DNA from: Neoscytalidium dimidiatum
Lineage: Eukaryota; Ascomycota; Dothideomycetes; Botryosphaeriales; Botryosphaeriaceae
Reading direction: 5' to 3'
Assembly: GCA_037367355.1 (NCBI GenBank)
Contig: CM074698.1
Coordinates: 2,294,001-2,358,000, forward strand
Length of the DNA stretch: 64,000 bases
Numbering within the stretch: position 1 is the first letter of the stretch; every line of letters starts with the position of its first letter. Below are positions 1-10,054 of this stretch, in pieces. The position numbers and the translations under genes are program-made. The notes beneath the pieces were generated by a model. It saw nothing but the letters and a program-made list of their open reading frames with translations. It was not told the origin of the DNA and did no database searches.

Positions 1-1185
1 CTCTTCAGACCAGTCTAGAAGCATGTGGCTAGAGTTGGCTAAGAATGCGTCAAATCTTGCAATGCAGCTCCGAATGTAGAACTCGGTGGCGGCTCCGCCG
101 ATTTCGTTGTAGATGCCCCATGCTCTCGAGTAGACTTTCTTCAGCTGCTCATGGATGTAGGTCTTCCTATTGGTCAAAAACTTTTCGAGCTGCCGTAAGA
201 TGTCAGCTTTGTTTTCGTCAGCAGCCTCGGCCGCTTTCTGCTGCAGACTCAAGACATGCGGATCCTCCCGGATATCGTATGCAAAATAGGCAGCGGCTAA
301 GGTCCTGAGAATAGGAGGGCCACTGTATGGGTCCAAGGAGCGATTGGGGTACTTGAGCTGCACGAGTTCTGGTCTATGTGTGAAGCGAAGTAGCTCAGTA
401 CGATTGACCTTTGGGGTTTTGGCGATTGCATTTAGACTGCGCTCGATAAGTTCCAGGCCTTCTGCCTTCCCGCTCACGACGGGGCTGGCAGTTAGACCAA
501 GAATTTTGGGGAGAGACTCGAGGCAGCCGTTGAGCAGGAGCGGGTGGTAGAATCGTTGCATAATGGCGCTGGCTGGATGGTTTCCGCGACACATGTGAGC
601 CTCGTCGAAAATGAGAAGGGCGATCCTGGCCAGCTTCACGAAGCCGTGGGTAAGAGCGTCCAGCAGAATGGCAGGCGTGGAGACGACGACCCGGACATTC
701 TCGAGTACAGCATCCCAGATAGCCTGGTCGGTCCATCGGTCGACATTGTCGTTGCCGCTAAGAAAGCGGAGCTCGTAGGCGGGCAGGTGTTTCTCGAAGA
801 GGCATGATTGCTGTTGGCATAGCGTGACGGTTGGGGCAACAAACCAGACTAGCTAATCCTGACGTCAAAAGATAATCGACTTTGACTTTGGACAAAAGGA
901 AGGAGTGAGCGCACCTGGTCCGGGCCGCAGCTCTCGAGCTCAGCCTGAGTTCGGGATATAGCGCTGGGGAGGTCAGTGTGGGCCGGAGTGCACAGGGCGC
1001 AAGGTCATACACGTGGGTCTTTCCGCTGCCCGTGTCCATCTGTCAGGCCAATGAGCATGGAACACGCCAGGTTGTGATATATGACGTACAGCAACGATGA
1101 TGTTCTGCTTCAAGCTCTCCTCTACCATCTCAGCCTGATAAGACCGGAGGCGGAAAAAGCCGGCATCCTCAGCGACCGAGCCCAT
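1..1185 (-). CDS. Dicer-like protein (Dcl2-type), N-terminal helicase part, partial
   Basis: This is the N-terminal part of a Dicer-like ribonuclease of the RNA-silencing pathway; the gene continues beyond the left edge. The ATG at 1185 begins MGSVAEDAG, followed by the helicase start FRLRSYQAEMVEESL. Three short introns (1089-1040, 1010-964, 914-853) join the frames into NIIVA-MDTGSGKTHV (Walker A), a QAELE segment and LVWFVAPTVTL. Then come a DEAH box (LLIFDEAHMCRGNHPA) and LGLTASP (motif III). The DEAH rather than DECH box and the length of the linker fit the Dcl2 branch better than Dcl1, but that is inference. Downstream RNase III and PAZ-like regions are outside the window. The frame stays open from 852 to 1 with no lesion seen, so the gene looks intact here. 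Confidence 0.88.
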
Positions 1186-2090
1186 TCTTTGTGTAGCGAG
1201 GGCGAGGTCGACAAAGCACTGGGTGTGAGATTGGTCTTGCTGGGATTGTAAGGTTGTGAGGTTAAGGCATGGAGTTTGACGATGTTGCGGCGTCGGTGAG
1301 AAGACGGGACAAACTGCGGTCGAACAGAGCGGCTGGCAAGCCGCAGGGGCAAGCAAGCGACCTGCAGCTCACCCAAAGCGAAGTGTCCTCCACTGCGATG
1401 CATTCTGCGCTGCAGGTGCGCAGCAGTCAGTTAGATGTCAGAGATAGACTTGCAAGGGACGGGACGGAACGATCTACACACAAAACGGGCAGAATCACAC
1501 TGAACCCCGCGAACGGAACCGGTCACGTGCTGAGAGGGGTGATCTCCGCACCGCCACGACGCCATGAAGCTTCTTTCAATTTAGGCCTCGTTTACGCAGA
1601 GTCAGGTCGCCTTTCCGCAGCGCTAGAAGCCCCTTAAGGCCATGCATGCTGCGTACACATCTCGGCCACGACTGACTCTCTTTTCGCCGCAGCAGCCATG
1701 CGCATGAATTCAGTCCAGACCTACTTTGGCGACCGCAGCGGCCCTGCGCACGGCAGACCTCGCCGCTACAAACCGCGTTTCCGGCTTGGCACGAGATTTG
1801 CAAGGAGCTGACGGCCGCCATCCTTGCCGCGCCCCGGCCATGCGCCACACTCCAGCTTGCGCAACCCCCAGAAGCAGCGACAGAGCCACGCGGCCCACGC
1901 CATGTCATCTAAGGCCCCGCGCCAGGAAAACCTTCGCTCACGCCCTGACTCGACTTGCGCCATTCGCGCAATCGCAACCTTAAAACTCTGGTTCACCCCT
2001 CCCCGCCGCCATGAACGTCATCCAGCCATCACCTTCCACTCTTTGCTCACGCTACCCTCGCGCTACGACCACGACAGTTACGAGCGCCCA
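1186..2090. other. Intergenic region between the Dicer-like gene and the Gly-rich gene
   Basis: About 0.9 kb between divergently transcribed genes. Small frames occur on both strands, but none shows a recognisable domain. It should hold both promoters. The right end is pyrimidine- and CAA-rich, as fungal leaders often are. Confidence 0.5.
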
Positions 2091-2096
2091 TATAAA
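2091..2096 (+). promoter_or_regulatory. TATA box of the Gly/His-rich gene
   Basis: A TATAAA element lies about 130 bp before the ATG at 2224 and is followed by a pyrimidine-rich leader. The spacing fits a fungal core promoter with a leader of roughly 100 nt. Confidence 0.5.
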
Positions 2097-2223
2097 CCTA
2101 CCGTCCGTTCGTTGATTCCAGCGAGACGGCCAAGTTGACTCCCTCAATCCTCACCCACCTACCCACAAAAATAACCCCCAAATCGCCCTCCCCCTCCACC
2201 TCGCCGCCCACGCCGCAGCAACC

Positions 2224-2865
2224 ATGGACGGCGACCGCGGCCTCTTCTCCCTCGGCGGCGGCCACAACAAGCCGCCCCACAAGAAAGAGACTCTCCTGGA
2301 GAAGCTCGAGCACAAAGTCGAACAGAAACTCATGGGCGGCAAGCACGGCGGACACGGCGGCAACCAGCAGTACGGATCGTCGGGTCCGCCACCACCGCCG
2401 CAGCAGGGCGGCTACTATAGCGGCGGCCCTCAAGGATATGGTGGACCGCAACAACAGCAGTTCGGAGGAGGACCGGGAGGACCAGGTGGCGGCGGCTGGG
2501 CCGGCGCGCCCGCCCCGCCGCACCATAGCGGCGGCGGTCCTGGACATCACCACGGAGGCCACGGCTTCGGCGGTCAGCCTGCCCCGGCCGGCGGCTTCCT
2601 CGGCATGGGCGCCGGGAGCGGCCACCACAACGGGCCGCACTTTGGCGGAGGCCCAGCCGGGCCCGGACATCATCACGGCGGCGGCGGCGGCCCAGGCGGC
2701 CCAGGCGGTTTCGGCGGAGCAGGCAACCACCACCACCACCACCACGGCGGCCCTGGAGGCTTTGGCGGTGGTGATTTCGGCCCTGGGCCCCATGGTGGTG
2801 GCTTTGGTGGGCCTGGCGGTCCGCATGGCGGTCCTGGTGGGCCGGGCGGCCCTGGCCGTTGGTGA
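2224..2865 (+). CDS. Glycine/histidine/proline-rich low-complexity protein (213 aa)
   Basis: This is a hypothetical protein. The ATG sits in a good context (AACCATGG). Residues 1-40 are charged and probably helical (KKETLLEKLEHKVEQKL). The remainder is dominated by GG, GPGG and HHGG repeats, with a Pro run near residue 57 and a six-His run near residue 176. I see no signal peptide and no membrane segment. Such Gly-rich proteins are often disordered, but I assign no function. The stop codon overlaps a good splice donor (GGTGAGC at about 2861), so a different C-terminus is possible; see findings. The G-rich repeats leave another frame open across the whole gene, so reading-frame length alone does not decide here. 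The start context and simple composition favour this frame. Confidence 0.65.
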   Translation: MDGDRGLFSLGGGHNKPPHKKETLLEKLEHKVEQKLMGGKHGGHGGNQQYGSSGPPPPPQQGGYYSGGPQGYGGPQQQQFGGGPGGPGGGGWAGAPAPPHHSGGGPGHHHGGHGFGGQPAPAGGFLGMGAGSGHHNGPHFGGGPAGPGHHHGGGGGPGGPGGFGGAGNHHHHHHGGPGGFGGGDFGPGPHGGGFGGPGGPHGGPGGPGGPGRW

Positions 2866-2956
2866 GCGCATCGAGAGGGCGTTCGTCGAGAGCGTCATGG
2901 ATGAGGAGGATTTGCGGTTGATGGAGGGGCGGATGGAGGGGTGGTTGAGCGACGAC

Positions 2957-2983
2957 GAGGAGGAGGAGGAGGAGGAGGAGGAG
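2957..2983 (+). repeat. (GAG)9 microsatellite
   Basis: Nine perfect GAG triplets lie just downstream of the Gly-rich gene stop. In the second open frame they would encode nine glutamates. Confidence 0.9.
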
Positions 2984-3019
2984 GGCGGGGAAGCGAGGAA
3001 GGTTGTGAAAGATTCGTGA

Positions 3020-3586
3020 GGTTTGGATACCCCAGAAAATAGTTTGAAAATACGTCTTATAGATAATTTGAGTTACTTCCTTTGCGAGAACATAGTTTCC
3101 TTGTACGAGTCAATCCGATCATTAGCAATTGGCTTCTCGCATTGAAAATTACTCACGAGGGACAATTCAGAGGCTTTGAGAAGGACGGGGTCAGTTGGAC
3201 ATAAGCAATCAGAGAAGGTGCCGGTAGGAGCTGACGCTTTAACCCCGGCAGATTCAACAGCCTAATCTCCTGGAGCGTGCTGCATTCCGACCAGTCCACT
3301 TTCTGCCTTGCAGCACGGCGGACAAGGCTGAATGCGCAGACGAAAGACCACAGCACTGGAGACGCGATCGACATTGTGATTGTACACGTAGGAACCAAGC
3401 ACAGCCGAAGCAAGCCAATCAGGGTGGAGCTGATGGGGCTTTTCACTGGCGATCTATGCATGTTGCGCTGGCGCTTTTGCCTAACTGCGCCACAGTCGCT
3501 TTAACACCATGTACTTGAAGAACCACCACCTTCCCTGCGAGGTTGACAGCTAGACATCTCTTAATACTTAGGCAGTATGACGCTTC
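3020..3586. other. Intergenic region before the HET gene
   Basis: No coding sequence or RNA gene recognised. It holds the 3' flank of the Gly-rich gene and the upstream region of the HET gene. Confidence 0.4.
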
Positions 3587-4858
3587 ATGTTCAGAAATAG
3601 TGCGGCCGAGACTCCAGTCCGGCTGTCTACAGCAAAGGGCCTCCTCGAGGCCGCGACAGAAAAGATGGACAGCATCGATATATGCGTTTGCGATCAACAA
3701 GATCGCTGGGTTGACGATTTGGGCACGAGCCTTTGTTTCAGCTGCATGGGCTTGTATCTTATGGTATGCAGCTACAGCCGTTCTCTTCTACCACCTGACA
3801 CTCTACAGGAACGGTATCAGTACCAACCTTTTGGCTCAGAGACGGAGATTCGCCTGGTCAGCCTCTTTCCCGGAAGACACGAAGACGATCTGTTTTGCGA
3901 AATAATCCATACGAACCTCAACGAGCGACCTACCTATGAGGCCATTTCTTACACCTGGGGTGATCCTGCACTGTCTGAGCGAGTGCTATGTCGGAATACT
4001 GGCGTCTTAGCTATCACTAAGAATTGCGGCGCTGCCCTCAGAGATCTTCGACTTGAAACCGGACGGCGACTTCTCTGGATCGACGCCATCTGTATCAATC
4101 AATACGACAAAGATGAGAGAGGACATCAAGTCAAGCTGATGCAGCGGGTCTATGCACGTGCTCAGCAGGTGCTCATCCATCTTGCGTCTTCAGCCACAGA
4201 TGAGATTGCTTTTGCGATGGATTCCCTACCTAAGTTAACCGTCGAAGACCCTGTTGTCGTACAGCCTGGATTGACTTCCCTCGTCTCGCTACCGTGGTTT
4301 TCACGTGTCTGGGTGCTCCAGGAAGTGGCCAGTGCGAAGGAGGCCTGGATTGTCATTGGCAATCGTAAGGCAAATTGGAAACTTCTTTCTTTAGGGCGCC
4401 TCGTCCAAGCCGGTCTGTTGGCCATGAACAACACCGGATCTATACCTGCTGTTCCTCGACTCTCGGATGGCAATGACAAACCATTCCCAGATCTCATGCC
4501 TCTCATCAATACTGGACGAAGTTGTCTATCTTCCGATCCACGAGATAAGATATTTGCCTTGTTGGGGCTACTCAGGCGGCCTGGCAGCTTTGGCATACAA
4601 CCGAATTACCACGAATCAGTGGGAGAAATCTATCTCAAAGTCACGAAGAAGATAATTGAGATAGCTAACAATCTCGACGTCTTATCTGAGGTCGCAAGGG
4701 AAACGAAATGGCAGAGAGAGGCCGGCGAGACCAAAGAAATTTTGGAAAGGGAGATGGAAAATTCCAGAATGCGGGCCCAAAGTCTTGGAAAGGAGATAAT
4801 AAAGGCTGAGGAACATCCATTCGCAGATACCATAGGCGACCTTTCATTCATGCCCTGA
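3587..4858 (+). CDS. HET-domain (heterokaryon incompatibility) protein, N-terminal part
   Basis: The frame encodes a HET domain (PF06985 type), a fungal allorecognition and cell-death domain. Visible hallmarks in order are YQYQPF...EIRLVSLFPG, YEAISYTWGDP, LWIDAICINQYDKDERGHQV, WFSRVWVLQEVA and SSDPRDKIFALLGLL. A probable in-frame intron of 45 nt (3764-3808: GTATGC, CTGAC, CAG) would remove the odd membrane-like stretch before ERYQYQP. The usual C-terminal part of such proteins (SWVPDL and VGECYLHG motifs) is missing from this frame. It appears 1.4 kb downstream in another frame after a stop at 4856-4858, so this looks like the first half of an interrupted gene. No canonical intron that bridges the break was found. 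Confidence 0.75.
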   Translation: MFRNSAAETPVRLSTAKGLLEAATEKMDSIDICVCDQQDRWVDDLGTSLCFSCMGLYLMVCSYSRSLLPPDTLQERYQYQPFGSETEIRLVSLFPGRHEDDLFCEIIHTNLNERPTYEAISYTWGDPALSERVLCRNTGVLAITKNCGAALRDLRLETGRRLLWIDAICINQYDKDERGHQVKLMQRVYARAQQVLIHLASSATDEIAFAMDSLPKLTVEDPVVVQPGLTSLVSLPWFSRVWVLQEVASAKEAWIVIGNRKANWKLLSLGRLVQAGLLAMNNTGSIPAVPRLSDGNDKPFPDLMPLINTGRSCLSSDPRDKIFALLGLLRRPGSFGIQPNYHESVGEIYLKVTKKIIEIANNLDVLSEVARETKWQREAGETKEILEREMENSRMRAQSLGKEIIKAEEHPFADTIGDLSFMP

Positions 4859-4869
4859 GGACTTATGGG

Positions 4870-6933
4870 TTGCCGTCCTTCAATCCCGAGCTTGACAGCT
4901 ATCCATTCACACTGGCATTTATGTCTAGACCTTTGCTAAACTTAGTGTCTTTACGCTATGAGAAAAGGTTTCGGAATGGCCCACTTTTGCTCCAGTGCCG
5001 TGGAGGATTCTATCCGGTTGAGCAATATAGTAATATCCACCGTCTTCTCGACCGCCTCCGGGATTATACCAAGGAGTACCACGCCACAACACAAGATTCG
5101 TCACAGTATCTCAATTCTATCCTTTCCAACCTGATAAAGGCAAAATCTTTGGTCACTCAGACGGATAAATTTGCAGATGGAGACTGGTTGGAGTAATTAT
5201 TGAAGAGGGAAAGTAGTGAGTTCGACAACTTAGAAAGGAGTGAGTTTGACGACTCATTTCTGGAGTCGTCCTTGGAAGCGACGGGCCATGAGTATTACGA
5301 TACTTCCCTTTCACGTGTAAAAAGGAAAAGATCCCTGCAAGGCCAGGAGTATGACTTTCCTGACGAAGACCGGCAGAAGTTAAAGAGCGCAATGAGTGAA
5401 TTCGACTCCCTCTTTCCAGGGTTGCGTTACGAAGCGCAGCGCCATAAGCATATCGATATTGCCCTTTCCTGTCCAATGAGGCTTGCCTATCCAATGAGGA
5501 AGCTACCTCACTACAATCAGGTAGATGACTATGAATTTGAAGACTGGTGGAAGTCAGAGAGGGGAATAAGTGAGTTTGATTCCCGCTTTCAAGAATTGAG
5601 CTCCGAAACGGTACACCATGAGTATCCGTTGAGTGCTTGGATCAGAGAGAAAAGAGGAAGTGTACGCTACCGAATTATCGCAAATCTGGGAAGCTTCTAC
5701 GAAATTCGGACTGGAGATAGCATGCCACCACGCTTAATTCGCGTGGGGACCCGTGAAACTGTCTACGCCGTAAATACTTTCTCGAAAGCGCTCCGGATCC
5801 CAGGCACAATCAACAGCGAATCCCAGTTACTAGACGCGGATCTCCAAACAGGTATCGAGCAGTGTTGTCGGTCCGCATTCTCAAGCCTGGATGAAGATAT
5901 ATTATCAATTACGGGAGATCCGGACGCCAGAAGACCAACTTCTACAGGGGTTGGGTCTGAAGATGAAGAAGTCCTCTTAATGGATGGAGATAATACTTCT
6001 ATATCGTTCTATTTCGAAACGACGCGGCCTGAGAAATCACTCATAATGATCATATTCGCCCTCTCCGCTCTGCTGGCACAAATCAGCGTGGTACTGCAAG
6101 AACCAGAAGAGCGTCGTCGAGAGCTTGATGGGCTGAAGGCATCAAAAGCAGAAGCGGAAAGGACGGCAAAGGAGGTAGAGCTAAGTCAAAAATTCGTCCG
6201 TCTTGCGGACGGATTCCCGTTGTCATACAACTGGATGGTGGGGCAATTCGCCACGAGCGGTGAATATCCAAGCGCTGGCGAGCTTAGTATCCCTTCATGG
6301 GTGCCAGATCTGAGGAGACCTGCTCATTTCTCAACTCTTGACGTATCGAGGCCGAACACCCAATACAATGGCGCGCTTTCTCTAGCAATTTCCAGGAAAA
6401 ATTCTTCGAATCCATCGACTTCTTTGAACATCAGGATACTTGAAGTTGAGACCTTCAGTCCTCAACAGGCTGAAGATAAACAACCCGATGTTTACCCAGA
6501 TCTTCTCAACGCAAATCAGGAGAAGATCTCTCGATGCATACGCACTGTGAGTCCAGATATATTCTGGGAGGACATGCAGCAGAGCTTGGGAGAAACTGAC
6601 TATGGCGTCAATCTTGAATCTGTACGCGGATTTAGTTATGGGCGGAAACTCGGCAAAACAAAAAGTTCATTCACTCTCAGTCCGTTCGGCAGCAGGTTGA
6701 CCGACATCATTTGCCTAATTTACGGTTCTTGTGTCCCATTTGTTTTGAGACCGACAGGATCGAAGGCCGACGGAGAGTTTCAGTTGGTCGGGGAGTGCTA
6801 CTTGCATGGCCTGAGAGGCCCACGATCACTTGGAAGCAGCTGGGACTACTTGAACCTTTTAGGAGCCTTTTCTTCCAAAATTGAAGCAAATTCGACAGAG
6901 AGGCTTCCTTGGAAAACAGCTCTCCTTGTGTAG
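4870..6933 (+). pseudogene. C-terminal half of the HET gene with large insert and in-frame stop
   Basis: This frame is open from about 4859 except for one TAA at 5194-5196. Its end carries the C-terminal HET-protein signature: SIPSWVPDLRRP near 6290-6310, then DIICLIYGSCVPFVLRP and FQLVGECYLHGL. The first 1.3 kb (about 4870-6200) has no counterpart that I know in HET proteins. It includes a reiterated acidic motif SEFD/SEFDS with partly conserved followers at about 5218, 5239, 5395 and 5572, and one hydrophobic stretch (LIMIIFALSALLAQISVVL). The first ATG after the TAA is at 5392. The frame differs from the N-terminal half (3587-4858), so a frameshift or an unusual intron near 4858 plus the TAA separate the two. 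I judge it a decayed or insert-disrupted allele; a spliced functional gene cannot be excluded. Confidence 0.5.
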
Positions 6934-7568
6934 TGGCTAGAATGACCTCATCACTTACGAATTTACGTTACTATGTATAACTTTTCAGTCTTTACGTATT
7001 TTGGTTTTGAATGATAGCCCGGCGCCGTAATACTGTTGGATTATCCCAAATCTGTTCTGGCATATTAGGAATCATTACTGAAATGTGTCCCTGTTCATTC
7101 TGCAAGAAGCGAGAAAAGCCCAGGATAGCCTTGGCTAATCTCTTGATGCAAATGAAGGCACCTCAATGGTTTTGAACCGCTTAAACCCCCAGAAAGTCAA
7201 CTGGTACATTTTCTCACTGTCTTGAAAACGGACTGGGCCGAAGTCGGCAGCAGATATTCCGTGTTTCGCCACTTCTCGACACCTGCATTATTCCCGGATG
7301 CAGCTGATTGGTCAATTCGATAGCCGATCTCCGCAGGGGCGCGGGGTCGTTGCAGGATTGCATAACCTCATACCTCAGCTTTTGTATATGTTCTCTGTTC
7401 CAGCGATCTTATTCTTCCAAGCTTTGAGTCGATGGTTTTCAAGATCTCCTCTGTCAATCTTCCATTGCGCTCTACCACCAATTGATGGATATGTGATAAG
7501 ATCCAACCACCACACCTGCAAGTCACGAGCCTGTTGTTTCTTTTCCTACTGCCACTGCCTCCCTTTCC
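6934..7568. other. Intergenic region between HET gene and MFS transporter
   Basis: AT-rich spacer without a recognised gene. It should contain the promoter of the downstream transporter. Confidence 0.4.
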
Positions 7569-8891
7569 ATGTCAACAACATGTGTGGAGGCTGGAAAGCC
7601 ACAGCATCAATCCTTTAGCAAAGATCAAGATAAGCAAAACCAAGACGTCGTCCTCAACCCGACCCCCAGCAACGTTCCCTCAATCATCCCACCTCCCGCC
7701 CCCAATGGCGGCTTCAAAGCCTGGTCGCAAGCAGCGGCCGCGCACCTGGTGATATTCAACTGCTGGGGCTACATCAGCTCCTTCGGCCTCTTCCAATCCT
7801 ACTACGAAACCACCTTCTCCGTGACGCCCTCGGCCATCAGCTGGATCGGCTCCGTCCAGATCCTGCTCATCTACTTCATCGGCACCTTCTCCGGCCGCGC
7901 CCTCGACGGCGGCTACTTCCGCCCGGTCGTAGCCCTCGGCTTCAGCCTGCAAGTCCTGGGCGTCTTCACCACCAGCGCCGCGACCCGATACTGGCAGCTC
8001 TTCCTCGCGCAGGGCATCTGCAAAGGCCTCGGCGACGGGCTCGTCTTCTGCCCGACCATCGCGCTCGTCGCGACCTACTTCACCACCCGCCGCTCGCTCG
8101 CCATCGGCATCGCGGCCTCGGGCGGCGCGACCGGCGGCATCGTCTTCCCCCTGATCGCGCGCCAGCTCCTCCCGCGCGTCGGCTTCGGCTGGACGGTGCG
8201 CACGATGGCCTTCGTGATCCTCCTCAACGCCTCGCTCTTCCTCGCCGTCGCGCGCGCGCGCCTGCCGCCGCGCCGCGCCGGCCCGCTCGTCGAGTGGCAC
8301 GCCTTCCGCGAGCCGGCGTACGCGCTCTTCTGCGCGGGCATGTTCCTCAGCCTGTGGGCCGTCTTCTTCGCCTACTTCTACGTCGGCTCCTTCGCGCGCG
8401 ACGCGCTGCGCCTGCCGACGGCGACCGCGCTGACGCTGCTGCTCGTCATGAACGCCGTCGGCGTGCCCGCGCGCATCGCCTGCAACCTGGTGGCCGACGT
8501 GCTGGGCCCGGTGAACACGCTCGTCCCCGCCGTCTTCGCCGCCGGCGTGCTGTTCTTCTGCTGGGCGGCGGTGCGGAGCCTGGGCGCGCTGTACGTGTTC
8601 TGCGTCATCTACGGCGCGTTTGCCGGGGGCATACAGAGCCTCTTTCCCGCGGCTTGCGCCAGCTTGACGACGGACTTGAAGAAGATGGGGGTGCGCACGG
8701 GGATGTGCTTCTCTGTGGTGTCGATTGCGTGTTTGACGGGCCCACCCATTGCCGGGGCGCTGATACAGCGGCGTGATGGTGGGTATCTGTATGCACAGGT
8801 TTTCGGCGGCGCGGCGCTGATGGGTGGGACGTTGACGTTGATTGCGGCAAGAGTGGCGAGGAATGGTTTGGATTGGAAGCATAAGATGTAA
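7569..8891 (+). CDS. MFS transporter, monocarboxylate-porter type
   Basis: A 440-aa plasma-membrane permease of the major facilitator superfamily, resembling fungal monocarboxylate transporter-like (MCT/Mch) proteins. After a soluble 45-residue N-terminus the family signature NGGFKAWSQ...HLVIFNCWGYISSFGLFQSYY is present, followed by about 12 hydrophobic segments. The segment after TM5 reads TTRRSLAIGIAASGGATGGIVFPLIARQLL, typical of this family. The frame is uninterrupted, so the gene seems intronless. Codons from about 8000 to 8600 are strongly GC-ending, unlike the HET gene upstream. The substrate cannot be read from sequence; family members carry monocarboxylates, riboflavin or unknown metabolites. 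Confidence 0.9.
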   Translation: MSTTCVEAGKPQHQSFSKDQDKQNQDVVLNPTPSNVPSIIPPPAPNGGFKAWSQAAAAHLVIFNCWGYISSFGLFQSYYETTFSVTPSAISWIGSVQILLIYFIGTFSGRALDGGYFRPVVALGFSLQVLGVFTTSAATRYWQLFLAQGICKGLGDGLVFCPTIALVATYFTTRRSLAIGIAASGGATGGIVFPLIARQLLPRVGFGWTVRTMAFVILLNASLFLAVARARLPPRRAGPLVEWHAFREPAYALFCAGMFLSLWAVFFAYFYVGSFARDALRLPTATALTLLLVMNAVGVPARIACNLVADVLGPVNTLVPAVFAAGVLFFCWAAVRSLGALYVFCVIYGAFAGGIQSLFPAACASLTTDLKKMGVRTGMCFSVVSIACLTGPPIAGALIQRRDGGYLYAQVFGGAALMGGTLTLIAARVARNGLDWKHKM

Positions 8892-9390
8892 AGAATCGTT
8901 GGGCTGAGGGAGCCGTAGGTAGGAAGTTTGTATGTAACATAAGTAAGCGCTCTCTAAACTCTTCTAAATTGGCTGACGTCTAGTATCAGGCTTCGTGTGA
9001 GAGTAGTGTAGAAGTTAACACGTCATATACTTAGTTTTGGCGAGACGTATGAGCAGATACATGTGAGCGATTTGGTCCGCATATACTCAGATCAATTCTA
9101 GTCGAGAGTGACTTTTCCAACACCCAACTTCGCTACATTCCTCAATTCACGCATGTCGAAAACACGTCCAATTATTCGGTGCTTGAGAAAAACAGCACCC
9201 AGTTCAACTTCGCAGCCTCACTGCAAGAAACGGCAGTCACCATTGATTCACGGTACGGAAACGGCAGGATTGAAATCATATTGTGTGGTTTGAGGAAAAA
9301 GAGTGATGCCTCATAGTTAGTCTTAGTGATGAAGCCAAGGAGCGGCAATGAACTCGGGTCAGCACAGCGGATAGGTGTGATGAACGGCAT
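8892..9390. other. Spacer between MFS transporter and AA1-like gene (convergent)
   Basis: Two genes converge here. Only 3' flanking sequence is expected and nothing else is recognised. Confidence 0.4.
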
Positions 9391-9895
9391 TCAGCAATAG
9401 TCTTCCTGGTCGGATAGCTGGATCCAAATGCTGGGAACACTCCAACCATCTCCGTCACCACTCGGGCTGAAAGAGCTGTCGCCACTGAGGCACCACCTGC
9501 AGGATAGATGACGTGTTAGCAACAAGATTACCATCGCCACATTGGCCTTTAATGATCAAGCAGATATGAGCAGGGGAAAGCGGGAGCCAGAGTCCGTGAA
9601 CTCACCCGTCAACCCGGCCCTTGATGTAAAGGAACCCAACACTCTTATCAAGGCGGAATTGCAAGCGGGAGTCGTCGCAGGAGTACCAAACATCTTCCAG
9701 AAGAGAGCCATCCCGGGTACATTGAGTATTGATATCTGAGACAGAAGCGGAAAATGTGACGTAGTTGACGTAGACACCGGTCGGAACAACTTTGTAATAG
9801 AAGTTCTGTACTTGCAGCTGTTCAACTGGAGACGCCTTTGCAACGTCCACAGCGGTGAGGACAAGGGGCAAAGCAAATAAAGAGGAGAAATGCAT
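9391..9895 (-). CDS. Small secreted protein, AA1-like (Alt a 1-type) candidate effector
   Basis: Spliced from two exons (9895-9606 and 9496-9391; 109-nt intron with GTGAGT donor, CTAAC and TGCAG) to a 131-aa protein. Residues 1-22 form a signal peptide (MHFSSLFALPLVLTAVDVAKA). The mature part has four cysteines in the contexts NTQC, WYSC, GWCLSG and a terminal DYC. The order beta-rich start (VQNFYYKVV), C, VWYSC and C-terminal C resembles the AA1-like/Alt a 1 fold family of Dothideomycete secreted proteins, which has roles in plant interaction and, for Alt a 1, allergenicity. Assignment to this family is by pattern only. An upstream TATA element (10008-10001) supports this start. It is convergent with the MFS transporter. 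Confidence 0.7.
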
Positions 9896-10000
9896 GTTTG
9901 TTATGGGAAGAGTTGAAGGCGTTGGGAACTTGCTTGAGCGGGATGTGGAGAATCGCAGAGTGCTACTGCTTTCAACACCGACCTGGTCGTCAAATCCGCC

Positions 10001-10008
10001 TATATATA
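10001..10008 (-). promoter_or_regulatory. TATA box of the AA1-like gene
   Basis: TATATATA about 106 bp upstream of the ATG at 9895. A second TATA run lies slightly further upstream at about 10024-10032. Confidence 0.45.
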
Positions 10009-10054
10009 TTCCTATGATTCCAAATATATATATCTTGTCACAGGACCAGAGCAA

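Noticed and set aside
2098..2898. 266-codon frame antisense to the Gly-rich gene
   Set aside because: Ala/Arg/Val-rich translation of the complementary repeats, with no start context or domain.
7680..8882. 400-codon open frame antisense to the MFS transporter
   Set aside because: It is a by-product of GC-ending codons in the transporter; the translation is a charged low-complexity string without domain features.
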